The notes under the pieces were generated by a model that was not told where the DNA came from, ran no database searches, and worked only from the letters and a program-made list of their open reading frames with translations. 64,000 nucleotides of DNA, taken from positions 124,001-188,000 of the forward strand of contig QJPP01004069.1 of NCBI GenBank assembly GCA_003996215.1, given 5' to 3'. Positions 34,632-45,600 of this stretch are shown here, in pieces (the stretch's first letter is position 1; each line of letters opens with the position of its first letter). The translations under genes were made by a program, and so were the position numbers. The stretch comes from Jaltomata sinuosa. Lineage: Eukaryota; Streptophyta; Magnoliopsida; Solanales; Solanaceae.

Positions 34632-35584
34632 AAGAATACTTGAGGTCATGTTATCTAATCATGCCAATTTTACTTGAAATCGTGCAATAGAGAAAAATCT
34701 TGCTAGAAATCATTTTCCATTCATGGGCTTTTGAAATACTTGAGGATTCTGATACAAAATCATGGGTAAGGGATTGGAAAATATACCTTATAGTAAATAA
34801 ATCAATTTCATAAGAGTAATCATATTTGGGTAAGAACCCTAATTCCTAATTTTATAAAGTCAAAGTGAAATCATAGGTCTTGGGCATGGGTAAAAGGAAT
34901 CCCTTATTGAATACCCACGTACCTAAACCCAAAGCTTTTCTTAGCCAAAATCTATAGATGGAGAGTTGGAGATGAAACCCTAGATCTTGGAGCTTGAGAG
35001 AAGAATCCTTTTTTTTAGACCTTGAATTGAGGGAATGAATGAAGAACTAGCTAAGTGGGACTAAAACCCCTTTAATTTGGCCTAAAATGACTTAACTTAG
35101 GAGTTAAAAGAGTGAGAATTTACAAAAATACCCTTGGGAAATAAGCTGGAAAAACTATTTAAAATATCAGCTCAGGTTTCCACGGACCCCATCTATGGCC
35201 CGTATATGGAACCATGGCTCGTAGGTTGTGGTCGTGATTTTTGGCCAAAATGGAGACTTGCAGTTCTGATTTCTATGGACAGGGTGTACGGACCGTGGAA
35301 CCATCCATGGCTCGTGGAACCCCTTCGTGGAAATCAGGGAATCTTGATGACCCTCAAGTCTGATTCCATGAAGGTCATTCACGAACTGTGATTTGATCGA
35401 TGACCCATGAAGCCTAGTCATGGTTTCATACCCAAAAGAGGGGTCTATTGAAAAGACTCTATAAGACCTGTCTATGGCTCGTGGTCCCATCCACGGCCGG
35501 TGGACTTGGTCCGTGATTCTTGAAAAATACAGAAAATTCAGAAATTCTAAGTTTAAAAGCTGGTGCAAATTCTGGGGTGTAACA
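34632..35584 (-). repeat. Family A 3' LTR fragment (inverted)
   Basis: On the minus strand it begins TGTTACACCCCAGAATTTG at 35584 and follows the LTR at 27192 for its first 950 bp or so, ending near the shared GACCTCAAGTATT. The polypurine tract just before it reads CCAAGAGGGAGATA (about 35585-35600, minus). The palindromic word cluster is at 35190-35515. Confidence 0.88.
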
Positions 35585-37227
35585 ATATCTCCCTCTTGGG
35601 ATCATTCATCCTCGAATGAAGACCAAGTAAGCTAAGTTTAGAGAGAAACAACTGCAATACCAACAAATAGAACATGAAAAGCTAAAGTATAGGCACAATG
35701 ACTGAGTTCCAACTTAAAACATAACTGAACTGACTTCGTAAAATATGAATGCATGCTAGGATCATGGGAAAGGCTGATGGAATAGAGTTGAATGGACATA
35801 CTAAGGAGGAAACTATTACCTCAAGATGAAACTGGATCGGAAGGAAAGAGATGAGGGTACTTGGCCTTCATGGTTGCTTTTGCTTGCCAAGTAGCTCACT
35901 CAACTGACTGGTTCCTCCAAAGAACTTTTACTGAAACGACTTTCTTATTTCTCAACTTATGAATCTGACGATCAAGGATCTCAACTAGGACTTCTTCATA
36001 AGAGAGACTATCCTTCCCACTCACATTCTCTAATGGCACCACTGATGCCGGATGGCCAACACACTTCTTCAATAATGAAACACGAAAACCCGGATTAACC
36101 GCTTCTAGCTCGGCTGGCAACTCTAACTCATAAGCCACATTACTAACTCTCCTCAGAATCTTGTAGGGACCCATATACCGGGGATGAAGATTCCTTTCTT
36201 ACCAAATCTCATCACACCCTTCATGGGTGAAACCTCAAAAACACTCAATCATACACCTCAAACTCTAAGTCTCTTCTTCTCACATCTGGATAAGATTTTT
36301 GTCGACTCTGAGAAATTTTCAACCTCTCCCTAATAAGTTGAACCTTCTCTATAGTCTCATGAACCGAATTTGGACCTATCAAGGCTATCTTACCTACCTT
36401 AAACCAACTAATAGGTGATCTACACCTCCGCCCTTAAAGTCCCTCATAGGGAGCCATCTGAATGCTAGAATAGAAGTTGTTGTTGTAGGGAAACTCAGTA
36501 AGAGGTAAGTGATCATCCTAATTATCGTTAAAGTCGATCACACAAGCTCTCAACATTTCCTCTAATGTCAGAATGGTACGCTCTACCTGACCATTTGTTT
36601 GGGGGTGAAAAGTTATGCTAAGATTAACCTGAGTACCAAGACCTTTCTGAAATAATTTCTGAGATGTAAACTGAGTAGTTCTATATGAGATGATGGACAA
36701 TGGAACCCTATGCAATTTGAATATATCATGGATGTAGATCCTGGCATAATCCTCTGCTGAATCATTAGTCTTAACTGCCAAAAAGTGCACTGACTTAGTC
36801 ATCCTGTCTACAACCACCCAAATGGAGTCCTGCTATCTACGAGTATGAGGTAAGCCTGTAATGAAGTCCATATTAATCACTTCCCACTTCCAAGTAGAAA
36901 GGGTGATATCCTGAGTCATACCACCCATTCGCTGATGTTCTACCTTCATTTGCTAACAGTTAGGACACTTAGCCACAAAATTTACAATGTCCCTCTTCAT
37001 GCCATTCCACCAATAGACTTCTCACAGGTCACGGTACATCTTGGTGGCACCGGGGTGGATAGAATACCTGGAGGTACGAACCTCTATCAAAATCCATTGT
37101 CTAAAACCATCTACATCTGGAACACACAACCGACCCTAATATCGAAGCACGCCATCTCCTCCATGGGAGAAAACCTCAATCCTATGTTGATGGAATGCAC
37201 CCTTCAACTGATGCAAAATAGGATCTT
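35585..37227 (-). pseudogene. Family A pol, second part: integrase and chromodomain-like tail (inverted)
   Basis: Minus-strand order from 37227: RNase H-integrase linker (DPILHQLKGAFHQHRIEVFS), zinc-binding region (SRYSIHPGATKMYRDL and FVAKCPNC at 36940-37060, His-His-Cys-Cys all kept), core (VVDRMTKSVHFLAVKTNDSA at 36760-36817; IISYRTTQFTSQ, where the catalytic Asp is Tyr; GQVERTI with Glu kept), C-terminal fold (MGPYKILRRVSNVAYELELP, 36115-36174) and tail (VSVKVLWRNQSVE to about 35850). A short leader with ATTCGAGGATGAATGATCC lies before the polypurine tract. Confidence 0.9.
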
Positions 37228-39415
37228 CTGAATTCTATTTGAAATCTGTTAAGGAAGCAGTGATAAATCCTTATGTTGTGGTTCATGGCTTCTTAAACTT
37301 GTTTAAAGATTATGTTTGATCTAAGATGTTTTATTTCATTAAACCATGGAATTGTCTTCTTGAAATTTTCTGCAATAAGCTTAAAAGGAACAAGACTATC
37401 TTTTTGAACAACTTTAAAGGTTTATCCATTTGCTAATATATGATGTGAGAATTATAGACAACAAAGTCTCCAGGATCAAGATCATTTCTTGTGAGAGCTC
37501 ATGGTCAGCTTGCCTTGTTGTAGACACCAATTGCTGGATAGTTCAAAGCTCAAAGTTTAAAACTTTTCCCTCATGTTTGCTTTTCTTGAAACCCTTCTGT
37601 TTTCTATTCATTTTTGCTCTCTTATTGCTATTTCACCTAGTGAATTGCTAGCTGTATGATGCATCCACTATAAAATCTAGGCATGAGCTCACTGTTGGAT
37701 TGACTTATTTAAGTTAGCTTCAGATATAAGAGTTTTGTATGACTGCTTCATATCAATGGCCTGTTAAACATCTCCTCCGCCATTTTTTTGTATGTTACTA
37801 GAAGATTAGGGGTAATTTATGCCCTTTTGGTCAAGATTTTCTCTCTTCCCTTCCCCTGTTCCCCGCTGGTTCACTATGAAGGTCAGCCTGTTATTTTCAT
37901 TACTTCATAAGTAAATTTGATCTTTTTCCCTAAAAATATAATCTTCCCCTTAGTACTTTTGTTTAAGATTTCAAAAATCCCTTCATCAGGCATAGGCTTG
38001 TGAATGACTAAGTATCTTGAGTAGTTCCATAGTCATTGTTGCATTTTTTGCAACTAGTATGTTTGTGAAGCTAGTTTTAAATTATGTTCTATAATTATTT
38101 TTTAATGATAATATTAGGTGTCTGATCTTTATCTTCCATGTTTTCTTTGCATGAACTCCATTCGAGTCCAATGGACTCCTCATACCTGCATTTCTGATGG
38201 GCAAAGACCAACCTCGAGTCGAACTATGCCAAGACCAAACGGAATAACTATGCAAAAAATACAAGCTGGTATACATTGGTATACAACAGTATACAGTGAT
38301 ATAAAGCAACTAGAAGCTGATATACAGGTTTTGGGAGCTGAAAACGTGAAGTATACAACTGATATACATCCAGTATACAAGGCTTCTATACAAGGATAAA
38401 ATGGACCAAAGTCCGTAAGTTAAGTCCAAAGGATGGACTGACCTCCGAAATGGGCCAAGAGGCCCACTTCTCTATTTCCTCTTCTTTCTTTACTTGTAAT
38501 TATCTATGTTTTGATTGTATTAACACTAACTCTTAAATTAATCCAAATAGATCCCTTAAAAGTGTTATCATTTTTAATTTTATCTTTATTTTATTTTTCT
38601 CGTAATTCAATTTTTGCATAAAATACCGTAACTTAATTTAGTTTTTTTTTGGTTAAAAGCGAGAGGAAAATCGGACTCTATGTTAACTTTGCCGAAAAAA
38701 TGAATTTTGTTTAAAGAAAAAAAAAGATGGCTTCTTCACTCATGTAGATGTCAACTTGGTTTTCTTTGAAAACTTTAACTTTTTTTATGATTGGTTGAAA
38801 TGGTTTTCCCAAAATTTTCTTTACTTATTTGAGTTGTTTAAAAGTTCTTATCCTCAAACCTCTTTTTATTTTGATAAAATTACATATTTTCGAATGGCCT
38901 CCTTTTCCATGAGTCATTTATTCTCTCGTAATTATGTTTTCATAAATATTTGTTATAAAGAATTTATTCAAATCTTGTTCTTTAAAATTTTTATTGCATT
39001 TTCTTTAAATAGAACTTCTCTTTTACTTGGCTAAAATAAGTTGTCTCTTTATTGTTATATCTTTGCCATTTTTCATAAAATAACTCTTCCAAAATTAGTT
39101 CATTTTAAATTAGTCAAAATCGTTCTTTGGTGAACCGTTTTAAACGGACGTTCTAAAGTGCCTTAAAACCCTTCTTAAGACGTTAACAGAACCCTTACCC
39201 ATTTTCTCTAGATTTTAAAGATTTATTTCTGTTTTTTAAGTCTTTGAAATTATTTAAAGTTGTCTTAATTTCTTCATAAAAATTAAGTGGCGACTCTGTT
39301 TTGTTTTAGAATTATTTTGGAATTTGCTTTAAAGTTTTAAAATAATTTCTAAGTGTCAAAAACCATTTCTTATTTCCTTATTTTAAATTAACAATTTTTG
39401 AAAAGGGATAAAATA
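37228..39415 (+). repeat. Family D 5' LTR, second half
   Basis: It picks up at GAATTCTATTTGAAATCTG (37231), matching 54737 onward of the other D LTR with roughly 3% difference over the first 165 bp by eye. It ends GGGATAAAATA, where the 3' copy has GGGATAAAACA. It includes the TATAC-rich patch at 38269-38395. With 31814-34139 it adds up to about 4.5 kb, matching the complete copy at 52390-56927. Confidence 0.93.
38269..38395. repeat. GTATAC palindrome cluster in D LTR
   Basis: GTATAC at 38269, 38279, 38289, 38351 and 38373, plus near-matches (GATATAC, CTATAC) between. The second LTR has the equivalent at 55779-55900, with several copies mutated. It lies within a weak 93-codon open frame (38118-38399) that has no recognisable protein features. 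Confidence 0.7.
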
Positions 39416-39419
39416 GAAA

Positions 39420-39437
39420 TGACGACTCCGCTGGGGA
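39420..39437 (+). other. Primer-binding site of D, tRNA-Arg type
   Basis: TGACGACTCCGCTGGGGA follows the LTR end by four bases. Ogre-type elements use TGGCGACTC(T/C)GCTGGGGA, complementary to tRNA-Arg. The second body has TGGCGACTCCGTTGGGGA at 56932. Confidence 0.85.
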
Positions 39438-40006
39438 TTTATTTAGGTTCTAACCAAAATTTGAACTATTTTTGACTAATTTTGTGTGACTAACTATTCG
39501 AATATTGTAATAGTTAGTAAATTTTGATTGATATTTTCTTATATGTTTATTTATCGCAAATATATTGTCATTGCATCTCATAGCATATTCCGCCACATGG
39601 CATGCACTTTTATTTATAATTTAGGAAGGTTCACGATCCCGTGGCCTCTCGCTATAAATAACACTTTCTCGAAAATACTATAATTTATGGGTACTTCATG
39701 CGTCCAATGGCTAATGTATTTTCAACCCAAGTTGTCCACTTTGTACCCGGTCTATTTCAAAATAAACCCACTCTAGACACCTAGGGTAGAGCAAAATCCA
39801 AACGCAATTTTAGGCATTGGCCTAGGACGACCCAATACCTTAGGGGTATTGGGCACATTAGAAAGACCACCTTGCTTCTATTGATCACGAGTCAATTACA
39901 GACGATCATCCATACTTGTTTAAATTAGAAGGAGTATATGCCATTTGAATTAATCCATTATCGTCCGGGAGGGGGGGAATCTTACTTAATTTATTTGTTT
40001 TGTAGG
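39438..40006 (+). other. D 5' leader
   Basis: Non-coding leader of about 570 bp between primer site and ORF1. It ends in TTTATTTGTTTTGTAG directly before GATGG, which looks like a plant 3' splice site placed one base before the ORF1 start codon. The same arrangement is present in the second body (57502-57521). Confidence 0.5.
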
Positions 40007-41616
40007 ATGGCCTTACCGTGTCCCGCTAGAAGATTCCGAATGGTAACAAAACCGGATGACTTCCTAAAGGTTTGGTGGGAATGCATGAGAAAGATCGATA
40101 TGAAGTCGTCCGAGAGAATATTGGATACTTACCCTCTCTTATAAATATGAAGGCATGGACCGAAATGATTCAAGTTTTGACCACATTTTGGGACAACAAA
40201 AATATGGTTTTTCAATTTGGGAGTGTGGAGTTTACCCCAACCATCGAGGAAATAGTTGAAAGTTACGAAAGTGTGGGTATGTGTGATAAAAGGAGAAGGT
40301 CACCGGATAAGGACATCCTCTTTCCAAAAGAATGGGACTGACAACAAATTAAGAAAGCATTTTTGATCAAAGATGATAGTTGGCTTGGGAGGATTGATGG
40401 GCCAAACATACCCCTTCGGAAGTTATACTATAGGTTTGGACGCTACAATGCTTTCAAGAAGTTCGGCCACGAGTTTGAATCCAAAAACGAGTGAAAAAGT
40501 TGAAGAGCCTTTCCATTTTCCGTATGCCTTCTCGGAACCATGGTATTTCCTCAAGGGACAAAAGATACTATCCATCCAAGTGTAGTCATGGTCACACACT
40601 CCATATTCTATGGGATCAAATATGGGACGTCCATAAAATTTCATACACTAGCTCCCATGATACTTGCGTATATTTATCAAGCTTTGGGTAAATGCCAAGA
40701 AGGTGGACGATTCTTTCAAGGGTGCAACTTAATTCTACAATGGTGGATGATCAAGCATATACTCAAATGTTCTTACAATGAGGAATTGTACCATTTGATG
40801 AGGTTGGACAATTTTGCATCCCATGATATGTGGCTCATTATAAATAAATACAAACGAAGACCCAACCAAGGATTTTGGTTCACTCAGTTTCGTGGCTTAA
40901 AGGATGACAACATTCAATGGGTAATCAGAGATCTCCATCTGGGAAAATACATCACTCGAGGTGAGACACTGCCTTTCTTGGTTCTTATAGGCCTTAGGGG
41001 AACCCATCCTTATGTCCCCGCTAGAGTTCGTATGCATTTTGGTTTAAAGCAAGATACTCCCCAAGTAGGCAAAATGATTAAGTTCATAACCAATTACAGG
41101 GATAATGTGGTGGCATTCAAGGAAATGGCTCGTAGAGAGTGGAAGCAAAAGAAGGTGAAGGAGCCTAAGGCCGAAGACAGGCGAGAACCACCATGTAGTG
41201 AGACATATAAGGAGTGGATAAAGAAGAACCTTGCTGTGACTATTGAACCAGGTCCAAATGTGCCTTATCAAGTGGTTGATATTGAGTCCTAGCACCAAAT
41301 CTAGCTTCATAGGCTTCAAGAACAATGCACAAGGAGTGAAGTGGCACACCACCTACGACACAAGGAAGATGCTATGACCATACAATATCTGAAAGAAGAA
41401 TTGAAGAGGACTAGGCAAGAATTGGGAGATGCTAGACATTGTTTGAACGAGTTAGATGATCGCATGGGTCAGCAAATTGAGAGCATAGAAGGGATGGACT
41501 TCGGGAGTAGGGCCATGATGGCTGGAGCTCATTTGGTTATAGATAGGTACTTCATGTGGCACGAAGTAGTGAAGGCCAAGAGGGCAAGAACTGATGCAGG
41601 ACCTTCTGGGAGTTAG
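40007..41616 (+). pseudogene. D ORF1 (DUF7745-like protein upstream of gag)
   Basis: The likely start is ATG 40007 (MALPCPARRFRMVTKPDDFL). Conserved-looking blocks: FWDNKNMVFQFGSVEFTPTI (40175-40240), KLYYRFGRYNAFKKFG, HPSVVMVTHSIFYGIKYGTS (40570-40630), FHTLAPMILAYIYQALGKCQ, GRFFQGCNLILQWWMIKHIL (40708-40770), then a Lys/Glu-rich tail and a heptad-like segment (LKEELKRTRQELGDARHCLN, 41389-41450). The architecture resembles plant ORF1 proteins annotated DUF7745; function unknown. Broken by frameshifts near 40130 and 40490 and stops at 40339, 41290 and 41308. The longest open piece is 40540-41292 (250 aa). Confidence 0.7.
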
Positions 41617-42136
41617 AGTTACTTATCATCATTAGAGTTATTTATCATCATCCCCTGCGTGGGATTGCTTATTTTCATCCCCTGTGCGAGATCATTTATT
41701 TCTCGTATTTTTCCATTCCCTAAAAATTGTATTCCCATTTGCTATTTAGTTGTAAAAACTTTGTCTCTTTTATTATTAATAAAAGCATATGTTGGGGGTA
41801 ATGGATCGACTTAAAGGCATATATCTCCTTCAAATACGCTAGGCCTACCCTTGGCACAAAAAGGGTAACCCAAGTTAGGACGCGACATCTCTATGTGGCT
41901 CTTATACTCTCATGTGATCATAATTATTATTATGTGCTACGTATGTTGCCTAAATCAAGGATGAATTGATCCACTCATATTTTAATTTTTAGAACACCGT
42001 AAGCAAAAATGAACCCACAAGCACAACGTCTGACCAAAATTACTCCTCAAGTTTCTCAAAGTTTCCCAGAAAATACAAAATCCATTTAAACAAGCCTAAG
42101 AGCTTCTCTCCCATCTCTCAAGAAGGTTGGCTTGTC
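41617..42136 (+). other. Spacer between ORF1 and extra ORF
   Basis: No open frame of note. Contains the direct repeat GTTATTTATCATCATxxxCTG (41625-41655) and an AATAAAAGCAT stretch (41779) that could act as a polyadenylation signal. Otherwise nothing recognised. Confidence 0.4.
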
Positions 42137-43165
42137 ATGGACACTGAAGAAATGACACGCAACAGAATGGAAAAGATCGATCAGGAAATCAACAGAATGA
42201 AGGAACAAATCAAGGAAGCTAAGGAAATGGAAGGAAAGTTGATAGCTAGGTCCACGAAAGTGGATAAAGAGATAGCCTTTATGGAAGAAAAAATAGCCAA
42301 CGTTGACACAAGGATAGCCCATACAGAAGAAAAAATCAACCAAACAGATCAAAAGTACCAATTGGCACTCAAGAGGTCAACATCAGTCATAGGGAATGAT
42401 GAAGAATCTGTGGGAGAAAATGATGAACAAATCCAGCCTTTCAATCGAATCTTAGATTACTGGGCTAACATTAGGGATTATACTATTTTGCCAACTAGGT
42501 TCAGGTCGGGAGAAGGAAAGATCACTCTCAAGGCTCACGCACGAGCAAATAGCCCGAGGCCCAGAATTATTACATGCTCAGTCATCTTCCTAGCTCTAGA
42601 AATGAAGATAGTCTTGCAGCCTGATCAAACCCCTGGGTTTTGGTATAACCCCAGGGATGAGCAAAAGAGGTGCGCTTACCACCCACGCCAAAGATGGCAT
42701 ACCACCAACGAATGTACCATGCTAACTAAGGGTTAGGATTCATGAAATGATCAACAATGGGCAAATTAGCCACATGTGGGGACCTCACTCCCTACTAATT
42801 TACGATAGGGTGAGGCCAGGAATGCCAAACACTTAGAATGACCTGATTTGCCAATATGACTTCACCATATTTTATGACACATACCTCAGCATCTACTTCA
42901 AGCTAGTCCATACTGCATCATTGAGCCAATTGAAAGAAAGGCGAGGAAAATATCATGAGCTTAGCTCGGTTGCAAGGAAATATGCCTCTACCATGTGGGA
43001 GCTGGAGGGCATGACATTGAGAATTGTCGCACTTTCAGGATTGACCTTGAAGACCTCATACACCTAGGAAGGATCCAGATTGAGTTTCCACCATATTATC
43101 CATGAAGAAGAAGATCGAGAAGAGTCTGGAAGACCCGCCACTATCCAAAAGAAGCCTTAAAAGTA
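42137..43165 (+). pseudogene. Extra D reading frame: coiled coil plus two CX2HX5HX4C knuckles
   Basis: The open part 42137-42736 (199 aa, MDTEEMTRNRMEKIDQEINR) begins with about 90 residues of Glu/Lys-rich heptads, a likely coiled coil (EEKIANVDTRIAHTEEKINQ). A knuckle at 42671-42715 reads CAYHPRQRWHTTNEC. Past stops at 42734 and beyond, in the same frame, a second knuckle at 42983-43027 reads CLYHVGAGGHDIENC, followed by DLEDLIHLGRIQIEFPPYY. Both have the spacing CX2HX5HX4C, the same as the Gag knuckle at 45506-45550. It sits between ORF1 and gag. It may be a duplicated gag 3' part or a separate nucleic-acid-binding protein; I cannot decide. Confidence 0.6.
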
Positions 43166-43661
43166 GAAAAGTTAGAGTAGCTATTTCCTTTTGTTGTTCT
43201 TACTTTTTCCTTTGTAATCAAGAGATAGTGGAAGAAATGAAATGAGAATATATTCCTTTTACCCACTCGAACTACGTAGGGCCTGAATTTTCCTTCGTGA
43301 GATACGTAGGCAGCCTTTAAGGCCCGGCCCCTATCTTTAAGAAATTTTCATTTCCCCACTTTTACAAGGATGTCAGAAAGTTCAGAAGGTACAACAAAAA
43401 AAGATGCTACAGGATCAACAAGTCAACCTTCCTAATAAAATTCACTTATCCAAAATCGATGGGAAAAATCTTGTCCGTTGAGACTTTTAGTCAAAACTAC
43501 CCGTGGATCAATTTGCCTTGACAAAAGGCGACTTTTATGTGCTTAAAGCAATTCTTATATGTTTATTCTCAGTCACATATCTTGTTTTGTTTATCACTAA
43601 TGGAGCCTAACATATTTGCCTTTTGAGTTATTTTACTTCAACAGGTAATAGAAACTGATCT
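43166..43661 (+). other. Spacer before D gag with one stem-loop module
   Basis: Non-coding. 43269-43315 carries the GAACTACG...GATACGTAGGCAGCC module described below. The end near 43630-43645 (TTTTACTTCAACAG) has the look of a 3' splice site before the gag start. Confidence 0.45.
43269..43315 (+). repeat. Stem-loop module copy 1
   Basis: GAACTACGTAGGGCC at the left and GAGATACGTAGGCAGCC at the right; CTACGT pairs with ACGTAG across a loop of about 30 nt. Five more copies lie 3' of pol (48037, 48164, 48266, 52022 and 52191). Confidence 0.65.
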
Positions 43662-43745
43662 ATGCTGATGAAACTGGCCGAGCATTCCTACTTCACCCGC
43701 TCAAAGGCACGCATAGACTCCCCCTCTAACCCTCACATTTTTAAA

Positions 43746-45600
43746 ATGACTGATAGTGAAGAAGAGAACGCTTTGGCTGTGAGAGACAGTATTATCACAG
43801 AACAGAGTGAAATGATTGCTGAACTGGAAAGGAAGTTGGAGAAAATGCAGGAAGAGGTGCAGAAAGCCAAAGATATGGAGAGCTTGGCTATTGCTGCTAA
43901 TACCCCAACTTTGGGTAACTCCCAAGCTCCTCTCCAAATCCCTCCACTCAATTCCTCGTTAACTGAGAACCGCCCATGGAATATCCCTCCTGCCTCCGCA
44001 CCTAGACCTTTCAACAAACCTCTCTCCAATAACCCTCCTCATATTGGATCCTCGTATCAAATCCATACTCCTATCTAGCACACTAACTAGAGCAACAACC
44101 CAAGTGCCTACCTTATACAAAACCTCCCTCCAAACTATCAAAACACGCCACTAAATACCTACAACTCCCAGAATAACCATCCCAATATCAGTAACCTGCA
44201 AAACTATACCCCCACATGCCCAAACGCCATTCCACATGTCCAGCCTCCACCCATCCAGAACCCACCACCTCCTGCTTCCCATGCTATGGTAGAACCATAA
44301 ACTTCCCTCCTAGAAAGCCCCAAGCTTGATCACTACGAGGATAAAGAGAAAGAGTTAAGAGCCACAAAAGAGAAACACGACCATGACATGGCACAGATAA
44401 AGGAGGAGATAGTCAGGATTAGAGAGTTTCAAGGTTCACCTTACGAGAAAGGCTATGACTATGATGACCTCTATATCCATCTCGAAATGGACCTGCCAGA
44501 AGGATTCAAGATTCCCAAGTTTGAGACCTTCAAAAGTGTCAGAAATCCTGAAGCCCATTTAAGAAGCTATTGCGACCAGATAATCCGCGCCCAGAAGAAT
44601 GACGCTCTGTTAATGAGGCTTTTCAGCCGAAGTCTGAGCGGAGAGGCTTTAGAATGGTTCACCTCTTAGGAACTGAAGAAATGGTCTAAGTGGAGTGACC
44701 TCGCCTGAGACTTCGCTCAAAGATTTGTATACAATGTGGAAGTCATCCCAGATCTATATTCTCTAGGACGCATCAGACAAAAATCGAACGAGGACTTTTG
44801 AGATTACGCCTATCAGTGGAGGAAGGAGGCGGCGAGAGTTTGGACTCCCATGACAGAAGAAGAGATAAGCGCGGTGTTTATGCGCTCTTAAGAGTCAGAA
44901 TTTTATGACAAAATGATATCAGTGGTTAAAGCCAAGTTTGTTGACCTAGTCAAGATCGGTGAAATTGTAGAAGAAGGTTTTCGTAGTGGCAAGATTGCCA
45001 AGGCCCCAGTCTCCTCAGGATCGGCAGGACTTCCCAGGAAGAAGAGGGAAGAGGTGTCTTCAGTATCCTCCAGTCCTAGCATGAAATCAAAGAATCCCTT
45101 TGGAGCCAACCATAAAAAATCACATGTTCCAACAACCTCTCACCCAGATTCATAAAACCCTCAACCGATTTTCTATACTCAGCCTATTTACCAAGCTCCA
45201 CAACCAAATATGCAACCCATTTACCAAGCTCCACAACTAAATGTGCAACCCACTTACCAAGCTCCTCCTCAAAACTTTCAAGTGTATCAAAAAGCTACTG
45301 AAAACAAAAATAATTGCCAGGTTCTGCCTCCCATTAATACCAACCTCTCTCGCCCTAATCTAGAAAAGAAAGTTCCTCAAACTTTTACCCAGCTGGCTGA
45401 AACTAAAACTCAGTTGTACGAGAGATTGAAGGCCACTGGATTATTCAGCCCATTCAACCCAAACCAGGCAACCCCGACTTTCTTTTCTTTAAAGTCGATC
45501 GGCATTGTGCTTACCATTCTGGGGGCGCCGGACACAGTACTGAAGATTGCATTAACCCGAGGCATAAGATTCAGGATTTGATTTATCAAAGGGTGGTCAC
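43746..45600 (+). pseudogene. D gag with CX2HX5HX4C knuckle
   Basis: The start chosen is ATG 43746 (MTDSEEENALAVRDSIITEQ), the usual Ogre-type Gag beginning, although the frame is open from 43662. Order: coiled-coil segment (MIAELERKLEKMQEEVQKAK), Pro/Asn-rich linker (43900-44290), capsid domain (GFKIPKFETFKS, NPEAHLRSYCDQIIRAQKND at 44500-44610; LFSRSLSGEALEWF; YAYQWRKEAARV; FRSGKIAKAP near 44980), linker with QPIYQAPQ and QPTYQAPP repeats (45175-45265), then the knuckle CAYHSGGAGHSTEDC at 45506-45550 in another frame, followed by RHKIQDLIYQR. Stops occur at 44077, 44668, 44707 and 44890, with a frameshift near 45490. Confidence 0.85.

Larger units (their letters stand above)
31814..37228. 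other. 5.4-kb inverted segment
   Basis: The left edge lies inside the family A pol gene, the right edge inside the family D LTR. Flipping the segment does two things at once. It puts the integrase half of family A (37227 to 35585, minus) directly after its RNase H half (up to 31813, plus). It also puts the first 2326 bp of the D LTR (34139 to 31814, minus) directly before the remaining 2188 bp (37228-39415). About 11 bp of D LTR, judged against 54719-54736, is missing at the join. Two independent reconstructions from one flip make this a strong inference from sequence. Confidence 0.93.

Noticed and set aside
40423..41352. Antisense frames opposite ORF1 (40423-40644, 41044-41352)
   Set aside because: Shadows of the sense reading frame; no recognisable domains.
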